The notes under the pieces are model-generated. The model did no database searches. It saw only the letters and a list, made by a program, of their open reading frames with translations, and was not told the origin of the DNA. From positions 1-38,322 of the forward strand of contig NZ_PQIG01000112.1 of NCBI RefSeq assembly GCF_012349115.1: DNA of 38,322 nt, read 5' to 3'. Origin of the DNA: Rhizobium ruizarguesonis. Its GTDB lineage: Bacteria; Pseudomonadota; Alphaproteobacteria; Rhizobiales; Rhizobiaceae. The translations under genes and the position numbers were made by a program. Below, in pieces: positions 16,342-24,635 of this stretch (the stretch's first letter is position 1; each line of letters opens with the position of its first letter).

Positions 16342-17043
16342 TTGAACATATTGGGCTTGAGCAATGAGGAGTGGACGGCGATCCTGCTCAGCCTGCGCGT
16401 CTCGACCGTCGCCATGCTGGCGAGCCTGCCCTTCGGCATCCTCGTCGCGCTGCTGCTTGCCCGCGGCCGCTTCTGGGGCAAATCGGTGCTGAACGGTGTT
16501 GTTCATCTGCCGCTGATCCTGCCTCCGGTCGTCACCGGTTTCCTTCTCCTCATCCTGTTCGGTCGCCGCGGTCCGATCGGCAGTCTGCTCGACCAGTATT
16601 TCGGCATTGTCCTCTCCTTCCGCTGGACGGGTGCTGCACTGGCCTGCGCCGTCATGGCCTTCCCGCTGATGGTCCGCAGCATCCGCCTGTCGATCGAGGC
16701 GGTCGACCGCAAGCTGGAAGAGGCGGCCGGAACGCTCGGCGCCGGCCCCGTCTGGGTTTTCCTGACGATCACCCTGCCGTTGACCCTGCCCGGCATCATC
16801 GCCGGCATGATTCTTTCCTTTGCCAAGGCGATGGGCGAATTCGGCGCGACGATCACCTTCGTCTCCAACATTCCCGGCGAAACCCAGACGCTGTCGTCGG
16901 CGATCTACACCTTCACCCAGGTGCCGGGCGGCGATGCCGGCGCGCTCCGCCTGACGTTCGTCGCCGTCGTCATTTCCATGGCCGCCCTGCTCGCCTCCGA
17001 ATTCCTCGCCCGTCTCGCAGGCCGGAGGATCGACCCGGAATGA
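16342..17043 (+). CDS. modB: Molybdate ABC transporter permease
   Basis: Inner-membrane channel subunit. 233 residues from a TTG start at 16342, preceded by AGGGAG at 10 nt; E. coli ModB has 229. About five to six membrane segments are visible (SLRVSTVAMLASLPFGILVAL; VVHLPLILPPVVTGFLLLIL; ALACAVMAFPLMV and others). The EAA loop that docks on ModC reads EEAAGTLGAGPVWVFLTITL. The open frame continues upstream through the RIME-like element to 16138, which I reject as coding. The stop overlaps the modC ATG (ATGA). Confidence 0.92.
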   Translation: MNILGLSNEEWTAILLSLRVSTVAMLASLPFGILVALLLARGRFWGKSVLNGVVHLPLILPPVVTGFLLLILFGRRGPIGSLLDQYFGIVLSFRWTGAALACAVMAFPLMVRSIRLSIEAVDRKLEEAAGTLGAGPVWVFLTITLPLTLPGIIAGMILSFAKAMGEFGATITFVSNIPGETQTLSSAIYTFTQVPGGDAGALRLTFVAVVISMAALLASEFLARLAGRRIDPE

Positions 17044-18107
17044 CGCTGATCGTCGAGGCAAAACAGCGGCTCGGCGCCTTTTCGCTCGATGCCGCCTTCA
17101 CCTCCGAGCGTGGCGTCACCGCGCTGTTCGGCCGCTCCGGCTCCGGCAAGACCTCGATGATCCGCATCATCGCCGGCCTTGCCCGCCCGGATGAAGGCCG
17201 CGTCGTCCTCGACGGCGAGCCGCTGACCGAAACCACAACCGGCATCTTCGTCCCGAAACATCGCCGCCGCTTCGGTTATGTCTTCCAGGAAGCGCGGCTT
17301 TTCCCGCATCTCAGCGTTCGCGCCAATCTGTTCTACGGCCGATGGTTCGCGGCGAGAACGGCGCGCGGCGAGAGCTTCGACCACATCGTCGACCTGCTCG
17401 GCATCGAGACGCTGCTGGAGCGCAGCCCCTCAAAACTTTCCGGCGGCGAGAAGCAGCGCGTCGCCATCGGCCGCGCACTTCTCTCCTCGCCCCGCCTGCT
17501 GTTGATGGACGAGCCGCTCGCTGCCCTCGATGATGCCCGTAAGGCCGAGATTCTGCCCTATCTCGAGCGATTGCGCGACGAAACCGACATACCGATCGTC
17601 TATGTCAGCCACTCGATCGCCGAGGTGGCGCGGCTGGCAAACCAGGTCGTCGTCATGCGCGACGGCAAGGTGGAAGCGACCGGCCCCGCCATCGACATAT
17701 TGAGCCGTCCCTCCACCGCCTCCGACCGGCGCGAGGCAGGCGCACTGCTGGAAGGCACGGTGGAAAGCTTCGATGCGCGTCACCGTCTATCGACGGTCGT
17801 GCTGAAATCCTGTCAGCTCCATATTCCGGGTGCGGCCCTTGCGCCCGGCAAATCGGTCCGCATCCGCATTCCCTCCCGCGATGTCATGCTGGCGACCGCA
17901 AGGCCCGAGGGGCTCAGTGCGCTGAATATCCTGGAAGCAAGGATAGACGGGATCTCGTCGACCGAGGACGGAACGGTGGAAATCCGGCTCGATTGCGGCG
18001 GCGATATCATTCTTTCCCGGATCACCACACTGTCCTGTGAGCGTCTCGATCTTCGGCCGGGAAGGGCGGTCTTCGCCGTCATCAAGACAGTTGCCCTGGA
18101 GGCCTGA
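17040..18107 (+). CDS. modC: Molybdate ABC transporter ATP-binding protein
   Basis: 355 residues. Walker A GRSGSGKTS near 31-39, Q-loop VFQEARLFPH, signature LSGGEKQRVAIGRAL, Walker B LLLMDEPLAALD, and switch His VSHSIAEV give a complete ABC ATPase. The C-terminal 65 residues (SALNILEARIDGISS, CGGDIILSRITTLS, FAVIKTVALEA) are a TOBE/Mop domain that can bind molybdate and mediate trans-inhibition. The ATG overlaps the modB stop by 4 nt. The stop TGA (18105-18107) directly abuts the stop of the convergent ModE gene. A longer upstream frame lies inside modB and is not used. Confidence 0.95.
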   Translation: MTLIVEAKQRLGAFSLDAAFTSERGVTALFGRSGSGKTSMIRIIAGLARPDEGRVVLDGEPLTETTTGIFVPKHRRRFGYVFQEARLFPHLSVRANLFYGRWFAARTARGESFDHIVDLLGIETLLERSPSKLSGGEKQRVAIGRALLSSPRLLLMDEPLAALDDARKAEILPYLERLRDETDIPIVYVSHSIAEVARLANQVVVMRDGKVEATGPAIDILSRPSTASDRREAGALLEGTVESFDARHRLSTVVLKSCQLHIPGAALAPGKSVRIRIPSRDVMLATARPEGLSALNILEARIDGISSTEDGTVEIRLDCGGDIILSRITTLSCERLDLRPGRAVFAVIKTVALEA

Positions 18108-18485
18108 TCAGCCGCGCTCGCCCTGCTGCAGGTTGCGCTTGGCCTCGAGCCAGGCGAGATCTTCAGCAAGGCTCGTGCGCATCGTCCTTTCCATCCGACG
18201 GAAACGCGCGAGCAATTGCTCGCCGAACGGTGTCAGCGCCGCGCCGCCGCCCTTTTGCCCGCCGCGTTGCGATTCCACCACCTGTTCGTTGAACATCCGG
18301 TTCATCTCGCTGACCAGCAGCCATGCTCGCCGATAGGACATGTCCATCGCCCGCCCGGCCGCCGAGATCGATCCGGTCTGGCGGATATGCTCCAGCAGTT
18401 CCATTTTGCCATGGCCGAGACGATCCTCATCCGGGAAGCTGATTCGCAGGACGGGCACGAGTGTTTTTGCAGCTGAGTCGGTCAT
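18108..18485 (-). CDS. ModE-type regulator, HTH domain only
   Basis: 125 residues. The winged helix-turn-helix QTGSISAAGRAMDMSYRRAW with LLVSEMNR (about 37-62) is the ModE/LysR-type N-terminal domain that binds the mod operator. The C-terminal Mop (molybdate-binding) pair found in E. coli ModE (262 residues) is absent; the protein ends after a charged helix. A Gly/Gln/Lys turn (QRGGQKGGGA) forms the wing. The convergent modABC genes and two operator-like sites are the likely targets. The start at 18485 (MTDSAAK) is a guess; 18530 is in frame and neither has a strong Shine-Dalgarno sequence. Confidence 0.87.
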   Translation of the reverse strand: MTDSAAKTLVPVLRISFPDEDRLGHGKMELLEHIRQTGSISAAGRAMDMSYRRAWLLVSEMNRMFNEQVVESQRGGQKGGGAALTPFGEQLLARFRRMERTMRTSLAEDLAWLEAKRNLQQGERG

Positions 18486-18674
18486 TGAATCTGGAGATCG
18501 TGGAATTTGCCGCACTTTACGCTGCGGCATGGAAACTGTACACCGCCCGCACGAGGCCGCCCCGAGCAGCCAAATACTTCAATTCGAACGGCAGATCGGA
18601 TTTTCGGCCGTTCCGTACCTTAGCATGTCTTGAAACATTAATGGTTTGATGCCTATCTTAACCATGATCCGGTC

Positions 18675-19139
18675 GTGATCGGATCTGTGTTGTGCATAGT
18701 TTGTCATTCCAGGAAAGGGAAAGCACTGACAACAGTACACGCCAAGGGAAAAACGTTCGCCGTTATCCCGAAGAGTGCGGAACGTGGCGCCGATGCCGCC
18801 GCCCGTGCCCTAGAAACCGTCCTCGCCAGCCTCGAGGACTCCAAAGCTGAAGATATCGTCACCATCGACATTGCCGGAAAATCGGCGCTGGGAGACTACA
18901 TGATCGTCGTCTCCGGCCGCTCGAACAGGCATGTCATGGCGATCTCGGATCACCTGCTCACCGACCTTAAGGACGACGGCCTCGGTACGGCCCGCGTCGA
19001 AGGTCAGGAAGGCGGCGATTGGGTCCTGATCGACACCGGTGACATTATCGTGCATGTGTTCCGTCCCGAAATCCGCGAGTTCTACAACATCGAAAAGATG
19101 TGGGCGGCTCCGGATATGGATGAAGAAACACGGCACTGA
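18675..19139 (+). CDS. rsfS: Ribosomal silencing factor RsfS
   Basis: Binds L14 and blocks subunit joining in slow growth. 154 residues from a GTG at 18675. The Iojap/RsfS core spans about 40-150: DIVTIDIAGKSALGDYMIVVSGRSNRH (shown in part), GTARVEGQEGGDWVLID, VHVFRPEIREFYNIEKMW. The start is open to doubt: a strong AGGAAAGG lies before a CTG at 18726 (encoding LTTVHAKGK), giving 137 residues, and the 17 residues upstream (with CIVCHS) do not look like the family. It is followed by rlmH 119 bp later, a common pairing. Confidence 0.93.
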   Translation: MIGSVLCIVCHSRKGKALTTVHAKGKTFAVIPKSAERGADAAARALETVLASLEDSKAEDIVTIDIAGKSALGDYMIVVSGRSNRHVMAISDHLLTDLKDDGLGTARVEGQEGGDWVLIDTGDIIVHVFRPEIREFYNIEKMWAAPDMDEETRH

Positions 19140-19258
19140 CAGGCAAGCCGGCATTCTGTCCGGCGCCTGAGACGTGGCATTGGCTGGCCGGCAAACATCA
19201 CAAGCCGGCCGGTGGCGCAGTGTGCGCCCGATGTGCCGCATGAGCGGGAGCGGGATGA

Positions 19259-19741
19259 ATGCGAATTGGTCTTTTTGCGGTGGGGCGGCTGAAGTCCGGC
19301 CCGGAAAAGGATCTTGCCGCCCGTTATTTCGACCGTTTCGCCAAGGCCGGCCCTGCCGTCGGCCTCGAACTGACCCGTGTTGCCGAAGTTGCCGAAAGCC
19401 GGGCCTCCAATGCGGAGACCCGCAAGCGTGAAGAGGCGGCGATGCTTCTGAAATCGCTTGCCGATGGCAGCATCCTCATTCTTCTCGATGAACGCGGCAA
19501 GGCGCTCGACAGCGAAGCCTTCGCAAACCTGCTCGGTTCCTATCGCGACCAGGGCAAACGCGAGCTGACCATCGCGATCGGCGGCGCCGACGGCCTCGAT
19601 CCCTCGCTTTACGACCGTGCCGACGCCACGCTGTGCCTGGGCAAGATGACCTGGCCGCATCAGCTCGTGCGCACGCTGATCGCCGAGCAGCTCTATCGCG
19701 CCGTCACCATCCTGTCCGGCCACCCCTATCACCGCGTCTGA
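19259..19741 (+). CDS. rlmH: 23S rRNA pseudouridine-1915 N3-methyltransferase
   Basis: Methylates pseudouridine 1915 in helix 69 of 23S rRNA. 160 residues, the standard SPOUT-fold size. MRIGLFAVGRLKSGPE at the start, LDERGKALDSEAFA, AIGGADGLDPSLYD (SAM-binding knot) and LGKMTWPHQLVRTLIAEQLYRA are all diagnostic. GGGAGCGGG precedes the ATG. In an rsfS-rlmH-envC-ctpA order. Confidence 0.96.
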   Translation: MRIGLFAVGRLKSGPEKDLAARYFDRFAKAGPAVGLELTRVAEVAESRASNAETRKREEAAMLLKSLADGSILILLDERGKALDSEAFANLLGSYRDQGKRELTIAIGGADGLDPSLYDRADATLCLGKMTWPHQLVRTLIAEQLYRAVTILSGHPYHRV

Positions 19742-19899
19742 TGCCGCGTCGGCCTGATGCGTCGGCCCGATACCCCGGCAATGCGTCGCAATGTCACGCA
19801 GCCGTGTTTGCTTGGCCACCCGTTCTCCTGCAAACGTTATGGCAAAGTGCACCAAATCAGCTTAGTCTCCGCGCGATTTGAGAAAGTGCCCCAACACGC

Positions 19900-21333
19900 A
19901 TGACGAGAGCATCCACCAGGCGACACCGCATGATCCTGCCGGCTATCGCGGCCGGCGTCGGTGTGGCGGTGATTGTCGTGTCGGCAGATCCGTTCATCGT
20001 CCGGGCGCAGGATGTCGCGCCCGAGGCGGCACAATCCGCACCGCAGCCGATAGCCGAGCCGGCGCCGCCGCCCGATCCGGCGGCCGAACTTGCCGCCAAG
20101 CGTGATCAGACCCGTGCCGAACTCGAAACCCTGTCGAAAACGATCAGCCTCTCCACCGACAAGGTAAGCGCGCTTCAGCAGAGCATTGCCGATCTGGAAA
20201 AGAGCACGGAAAGCATCCGCCAGGCGCTGATTGATTCCGCCAGCCGCCGCAAGACGCTCGAAAAGCAGATCCTTGAAAGCGAGAAGAAGCTTGCCGATCT
20301 CGGCGTCAAGGAGGATGGCATCCGCCGCTCCCTGCACGATCGCCGCGGCTTGCTGGCCGAAGTGCTGGCAGCACTCCAGCGCATGGGCCGCAACCCGCCG
20401 CCGGCTTTGCTCGTCACCCCCGATGACGCGCTCGCCTCCGTGCGCAGCGCCATTCTGCTCGGCGCCGTCGTGCCCGGCATCCGCAAGGAGACCGACAAGC
20501 TTGCCGCAGACCTCGCAAGTCTTGCCGCATTGCAGACCGCAAGTGCTGCCGAGAAGGCCTCGCTGACCGGGACGATGACCAACAGTATCGAGGAAGAGCG
20601 GCGCATGGACCTGCTGCTTGCCGAAAACGACAAGCTCAGCCGCAGCAACGCCACCGAACTCGGGGCCGAAAGGAAACGTTCCGAGGAGCTGGCAGGCAAG
20701 GCGACCAGCCTTGAAGGCCTGGTCGCCTCGATGGAATCCGAGATCGCTTCGGTGCGGGATGCCGCCGCTGCCGCCCGTCAGGCGGAGGAGAACCGCAAGC
20801 TTATGACGGACGAGCAGCGCGCCCAGGCCAAGGCGCTTGCCGACAGCGGCGTGCCCGATAAAAACCGCATTGCGCCCGCATATCCCTTCGGAGAATTGAA
20901 GGCGAAATTGGAGGTGCCCGTTACGGGTGATATCCTGCGCCAGTTCGGCGACGCCGACGGCACCGGGCACGAGGCCATGGGAATGACGGTCGCCACCAAT
21001 CCAGAGACAGTGGTGACGGCGCCTGCGGATGGTCTGGTGGTTTTCGCCGGCGCATTCCGCAGTTACGGCCAGATGATCATCCTCGACACGGGCGATGGAT
21101 ACCACCTGGTTCTCTCGGGAATGGATACGATCAATACCCGTCAGGGAAAATTCGTTTTCTCCGGCGAGCCGCTTGCCGTGATGGGCGCGAAAAGAGTGGC
21201 AAGCGCAACTGCATTGGCGCTGGAAACGAACCGGCCAACGCTTTACATTGAATTTCGAAAGGACGGTAAACCGGTCGATTCCCGACCGTGGTGGACCGCC
21301 AAAGACACTGGAAAGGCACGCAATGATTCGTAG
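19900..21333 (+). CDS. EnvC-type murein hydrolase activator (degenerate LytM)
   Basis: 477 residues. An N-terminal membrane/signal segment (LPAIAAGVGVAVIVVSA) is followed by a Pro/Ala stretch and long coiled coils (about 65-170 and 215-315), then a C-terminal LytM/M23 domain (about 340-465). All zinc ligands of active M23 peptidases look lost: the H-x-x-x-D site reads GHEAMGMT, the H-x-H site is GYHLVLSG, and the final His position is Tyr in LYIEFRKDG. That is the pattern of EnvC, which activates periplasmic amidases at division. It overlaps ctpA by 11 bp. Confidence is good for the family, moderate for the amidase-activator role. Confidence 0.88.
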   Translation: MTRASTRRHRMILPAIAAGVGVAVIVVSADPFIVRAQDVAPEAAQSAPQPIAEPAPPPDPAAELAAKRDQTRAELETLSKTISLSTDKVSALQQSIADLEKSTESIRQALIDSASRRKTLEKQILESEKKLADLGVKEDGIRRSLHDRRGLLAEVLAALQRMGRNPPPALLVTPDDALASVRSAILLGAVVPGIRKETDKLAADLASLAALQTASAAEKASLTGTMTNSIEEERRMDLLLAENDKLSRSNATELGAERKRSEELAGKATSLEGLVASMESEIASVRDAAAAARQAEENRKLMTDEQRAQAKALADSGVPDKNRIAPAYPFGELKAKLEVPVTGDILRQFGDADGTGHEAMGMTVATNPETVVTAPADGLVVFAGAFRSYGQMIILDTGDGYHLVLSGMDTINTRQGKFVFSGEPLAVMGAKRVASATALALETNRPTLYIEFRKDGKPVDSRPWWTAKDTGKARNDS

Positions 21334-22645
21334 GGCTTCTCTTGTTCTGGTCGGCGCATTGATGGGTGCGACCGCAATGAGCGTCATTTACTCGGCGGGT
21401 GTGCCGGCAGAAGCGGCCGGATCCTCGACCTACAAGGAACTTTCGGTTTTCGGAGATGTCTTCGAGCGTGTGCGTGCGCAATATGTGACGCCGCCTGCGG
21501 AAGACAAGCTGATCGAGAACGCCATCAACGGCATGCTCTCCTCACTCGATCCGCATTCGAGCTACATGAATGCGAAGGACGCCGAGGACATGCGCACCCA
21601 GACCAAGGGTGAGTTCGGCGGCCTCGGCATCGAAGTCACGATGGAAGACGAACTGGTCAAGGTCATCACCCCGATCGACGATACGCCCGCCGCCAAGGCC
21701 GGCGTTCTCGCCGGCGACTACATCTCCGAGATCGACGGCCAGTCCGTGCGCGGCCTGAAGCTGGAAGACGCCGTCGAGAAGATGCGCGGCGCCGTCAACA
21801 CGCCGATCAAGCTGACGCTGATCCGCAAGGGTGCCGACAAGCCGATCGAGCTGACGATCGTCCGCGACGTCGTCGCCGTTCAGGCAGTCAAGTCGCGTGT
21901 CGAGGACGATGTCGGTTATCTCCGCATCATCTCCTTCACCGAGAAGACCTATCCTGACATGGAAAAGGCGATCAAGAAGATCAAGGACACCGTTCCGGCC
22001 GACAAGCTGAAGGGTTATGTTCTCGACCTGCGCCTCAATCCAGGCGGTCTGCTCGACCAGGCGATCAACGTCTCCGATGCCCTGCTGCAGCGCGGCGAAG
22101 TCGTTTCGACCCGCGGCCGCAATCCGGATGAAACCCGCCGCTTCAATGCCGGCCCAGGCGACCTGACGGATGGCAAGCCGGTGATCGTGCTGATCAACGG
22201 CGGTTCGGCTTCCGCATCGGAAATCGTCGCCGGCGCTCTTCAGGATCTGCGCCGTGCCACCGTTCTCGGCACGCGCTCCTTCGGCAAGGGCTCCGTCCAG
22301 ACGATCATTCCGCTCGGCGAAAACGGCGCGCTACGCCTGACCACGGCGCTCTATTACACGCCGTCGGGCCGCTCGATCCAGGGTACCGGCATCACCCCCG
22401 ACATCAAGGTCGAGGAGCCGCTGCCGCAGGAACTGCAGGGCAAGATGGTGACCGAAGGCGAATCCAGCCTGCGCGGCCACATCAAGGGCCAGAGCGAAAC
22501 CGACGAAGGTTCGGGCTCCGTTGCCTATGTCCCGCCGGACCCCAAGGATGACGTTCAGCTGAACTACGCACTCGACCTTCTGCGCGGCAAGAAGACCGAT
22601 CCGGCCTTCCCGCCGAACCCAGACAAGGCCGTCGTCGCCAAGTAA
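21323..22645 (+). CDS. ctpA: Carboxyl-terminal processing peptidase
   Basis: Periplasmic serine protease of family S41. 440 residues. Signal peptide about 1-31 (RRASLVLVGALMGATAMSV), PDZ domain around 85-170 (GEFGGLGIEVTMED, GVLAGDYISEIDG), and the peptidase domain with GGSASASEIVAGAL (Ser297 by spacing) and FGKGSVQT (Lys322), 25 residues apart as in E. coli Tsp. The ATG at 21323 has GGAAAGG upstream and lies 11 bp inside the EnvC-type gene. The frame reads further upstream only within that gene. A strong terminator follows at 22656. Confidence 0.96.
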   Translation: MIRRASLVLVGALMGATAMSVIYSAGVPAEAAGSSTYKELSVFGDVFERVRAQYVTPPAEDKLIENAINGMLSSLDPHSSYMNAKDAEDMRTQTKGEFGGLGIEVTMEDELVKVITPIDDTPAAKAGVLAGDYISEIDGQSVRGLKLEDAVEKMRGAVNTPIKLTLIRKGADKPIELTIVRDVVAVQAVKSRVEDDVGYLRIISFTEKTYPDMEKAIKKIKDTVPADKLKGYVLDLRLNPGGLLDQAINVSDALLQRGEVVSTRGRNPDETRRFNAGPGDLTDGKPVIVLINGGSASASEIVAGALQDLRRATVLGTRSFGKGSVQTIIPLGENGALRLTTALYYTPSGRSIQGTGITPDIKVEEPLPQELQGKMVTEGESSLRGHIKGQSETDEGSGSVAYVPPDPKDDVQLNYALDLLRGKKTDPAFPPNPDKAVVAK

Positions 22646-22655
22646 TCGATCAGCT

Positions 22656-22690
22656 CAAGGCCGGGCATCTCGCCCGGCCTTGACCTTTTC
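22656..22690 (+). terminator. Rho-independent terminator after ctpA
   Basis: CAAGGCCGGG (22656-22665) and CCCGGCCTTG (22673-22682) form a 10-bp stem with a 7-nt loop, followed by ACCTTTTCT. Confidence 0.85.
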
Positions 22691-22722
22691 TGCTGTTTCC
22701 CGGTTTTGGAGCGGGCGAAAAA

Positions 22723-23919
22723 TTGGGAACGGACCTGCATGCGCCTTTGGGCAGCAACCGCAAAACCGGCAGCCGGCGCCCGGGTGTCTTGCGCCTGGGC
22801 CGCATCGCCGCCAGTCTTTGCCTTTTTGCGATAGGCGGCTTTTCCCTCTATACGGCGTTTCGCGGCGACGAGCTCGAACGCATCAAACCACCAGCGGCCG
22901 AACAAGCCGCAACGCCCCCTGCCAATACCCCTCAGCCGCCGACGGCGACCGCGGACCAAGCGGCGGACGGTATGCCCCGTGCCGACTCGCGCTCGGGCGC
23001 CAATGTCGAGCAGATGGTCACGGGCGACGGCTCGGTCGTCACCAAATACAGCCCCCGCCCGCGCGACGGCGGTGGGCCGGTGCTGGTCGACGCCATGCAG
23101 ATCGGCCAGGATCCGCGCATGGCCGCCCAGCCCAATGATGCGCTGCTCGAAGAGACGCCTTTTGGTAGGCTGCCGATCGTCGGCCCCGATGGCCGGCGGC
23201 CGATGGATCAATATGCGCGTCCCTCGTCCGGCGCTCGCGGCGTCCGCATCGCCATCGTCGTCAGTGGCCTCGGGCTCAGCCAGACCGGAACGCAGCGCGC
23301 TATCGCGCAACTGCCGGAGGAGATCACCTTCGCTTTCGCCGCAAGCGGCAACAGCCTGCAGCGCTGGATGCAGGAAGCCCGCCGCGGCGGCCACGAGATC
23401 CTTCTCCAGGTGCCGCTCGAACCCTTTGATTACCCGGCGAACGATCCAGGCCCCGAAACACTGCTGACCACGAAGTCGGCCGCCCGCAACATCGAGAACC
23501 TGCACAAGGCGATGGGTGAGATCACCAACTATACCGGCGTCATGAATTATCTCGGCGGCCGTTTCCTGTCTGATCCCGCCGCCATGGAACCTGTCATGCG
23601 CGACATCGGCAAGCGCGGGTTGCTGTTTCTCGATGATGGTACATCAGCGCAGTCGAAGACGGCGGCGATCGCCAAGGGAACCGAGCTGCCCTATGCCTTC
23701 GCCGACCTGCAGCTCGACGGCCAGCTCGACATCAATGCCGTCCTGAAGAAGCTCGACGAGCTCGAGCGCATCGCCCGCAAGAACGGCCAGGCGATCGGCG
23801 TTGCCTCGGCTTTCGATGAGAGCGTTGACGCCATCGCCAAATGGAGCGAGGAGGCGGCGATGCGCGGCATCGAGATCGTCGGCGTCGCCGCCCTTTCTAA
23901 CGACCCCAGGAAACCCTGA
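22723..23919 (+). CDS. Divergent polysaccharide deacetylase family protein (YibQ-like)
   Basis: 398 residues with a TTG start preceded by GGAGCGG. A single N-terminal membrane anchor (IAASLCLFAIGGFSLYTAF, about 28-46) is followed by a Pro/Ala-rich periplasmic linker to about 165 and then the divergent deacetylase domain: RIAIVVSGLGLSQTGTQRAI, EEITFAFAASGNSLQRW, HEILLQVPLEPFDYP, NYTGVMNYLGGRF, RGLLFLDDGT. The usual Asp-His-His metal motif of NodB-type deacetylases is not obvious, as is usual in this family. It follows ctpA in many rhizobia and probably acts on envelope glycan; activity is unproven. Confidence 0.88.
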   Translation: MGTDLHAPLGSNRKTGSRRPGVLRLGRIAASLCLFAIGGFSLYTAFRGDELERIKPPAAEQAATPPANTPQPPTATADQAADGMPRADSRSGANVEQMVTGDGSVVTKYSPRPRDGGGPVLVDAMQIGQDPRMAAQPNDALLEETPFGRLPIVGPDGRRPMDQYARPSSGARGVRIAIVVSGLGLSQTGTQRAIAQLPEEITFAFAASGNSLQRWMQEARRGGHEILLQVPLEPFDYPANDPGPETLLTTKSAARNIENLHKAMGEITNYTGVMNYLGGRFLSDPAAMEPVMRDIGKRGLLFLDDGTSAQSKTAAIAKGTELPYAFADLQLDGQLDINAVLKKLDELERIARKNGQAIGVASAFDESVDAIAKWSEEAAMRGIEIVGVAALSNDPRKP

Positions 23920-23924
23920 GATGG

Positions 23925-23954
23925 ATCCTTGAGAGGAATCCTTGAGAAGAATCC
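23925..23954. repeat. Short tandem duplication before rppH
   Basis: ATCCTTGAGAGGA (23925-23937) is followed at once by ATCCTTGAGAAGA (23938-23950) and a third ATCC. One difference in 13 bp. It fills the gap between the deacetylase stop and the rppH Shine-Dalgarno region, which suggests a recent slippage event. Confidence 0.7.
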
Positions 23955-23970
23955 CAGAACGGAGAAGAAG

Positions 23971-24504
23971 ATGAGCCAGGCCACCGTGAAAGCCGAGGAT
24001 CTGCCCTACCGTCCCTGCGTCGGCGTGATGATCCTGAACCGCGATGGCCTTGTTTGGGCCGGGCGGCGCATCTCTGACGGCAATTCCGAATATGATGGCT
24101 CGCCGCAGCTCTGGCAGATGCCGCAGGGGGGCATCGACAAGGGCGAGGATCCATTGGACGCCGCCTATCGCGAACTTTACGAAGAGACCGGCATCAAGAC
24201 GGTGACCCTGCTTGCCGAAGCTAGAGACTGGATAAACTATGATCTGCCGCCCGCACTGATCGGCATCGGGCTGAAGGGAAAATTCCGCGGCCAGACACAG
24301 CGCTGGTTCGCCTTCCGCTTCGACGGCGACGAGAGCGAGATCGCCATCAATCCGCCGCCTGGCGGCCACGAGCCGGAATTCGATGCTTGGGAATGGAAGC
24401 CGATGCATCAACTGCCGGAGCTGATCGTGCCCTTCAAGCGCGCCGTCTATGACCAGGTGGTGGCTGAGTTCCAGCACTTGGAAACACTTCAATCGGAAGA
24501 TTGA
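23971..24504 (+). CDS. rppH: RNA pyrophosphohydrolase (Nudix; invasion protein IalA type)
   Basis: Removes pyrophosphate from 5'-triphosphate mRNA ends, or hydrolyses dinucleoside polyphosphates. 177 residues. The Nudix box is complete at 53-75: G-x5-E-x7-R-E-L-x-E-E-x-G-I, seen as GGIDKGED and RELYEETGI. YRPCVGVMILNRDGLVWAGRR and QKW-like TQRWFAFRF are family features. The ATG at 23971 has GGAGAAG directly upstream; an in-frame TTG at 23929 lies in the tandem repeat and is less likely. Last gene of the envelope-block direction. Confidence 0.93.
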   Translation: MSQATVKAEDLPYRPCVGVMILNRDGLVWAGRRISDGNSEYDGSPQLWQMPQGGIDKGEDPLDAAYRELYEETGIKTVTLLAEARDWINYDLPPALIGIGLKGKFRGQTQRWFAFRFDGDESEIAINPPPGGHEPEFDAWEWKPMHQLPELIVPFKRAVYDQVVAEFQHLETLQSED

Positions 24505-24599
24505 TCACGGCAGGATGACTGCCTCCGTTTGCGCTCGGCAACGATGCCTCCGAAGAATGCCGCCGCCGATTTGCGTTCAACCGTGTCAGATCGGGAACT

Positions 24600-24620
24600 C
24601 CGGCCGCCATAGGCGGCCGG
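24600..24620 (-). terminator. Possible terminator of bfd-bfr
   Basis: CCGGCCGCC and GGCGGCCGG form a perfect 9-bp stem with loop ATA, 15 nt after the bfr stop on the minus strand. It lacks a good U-tract (GAGTTCCC follows), so it may be a weak or protein-assisted terminator. Confidence 0.5.
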
Positions 24621-24635
24621 CATCTCGTTCGAATA

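Noticed and set aside
19837..21387. 516-codon open frame antisense to the EnvC-type gene
   Set aside because: Composition mirrors the sense gene's GC bias, has no Shine-Dalgarno sequence and no recognisable domain; the sense strand holds a clear family protein.
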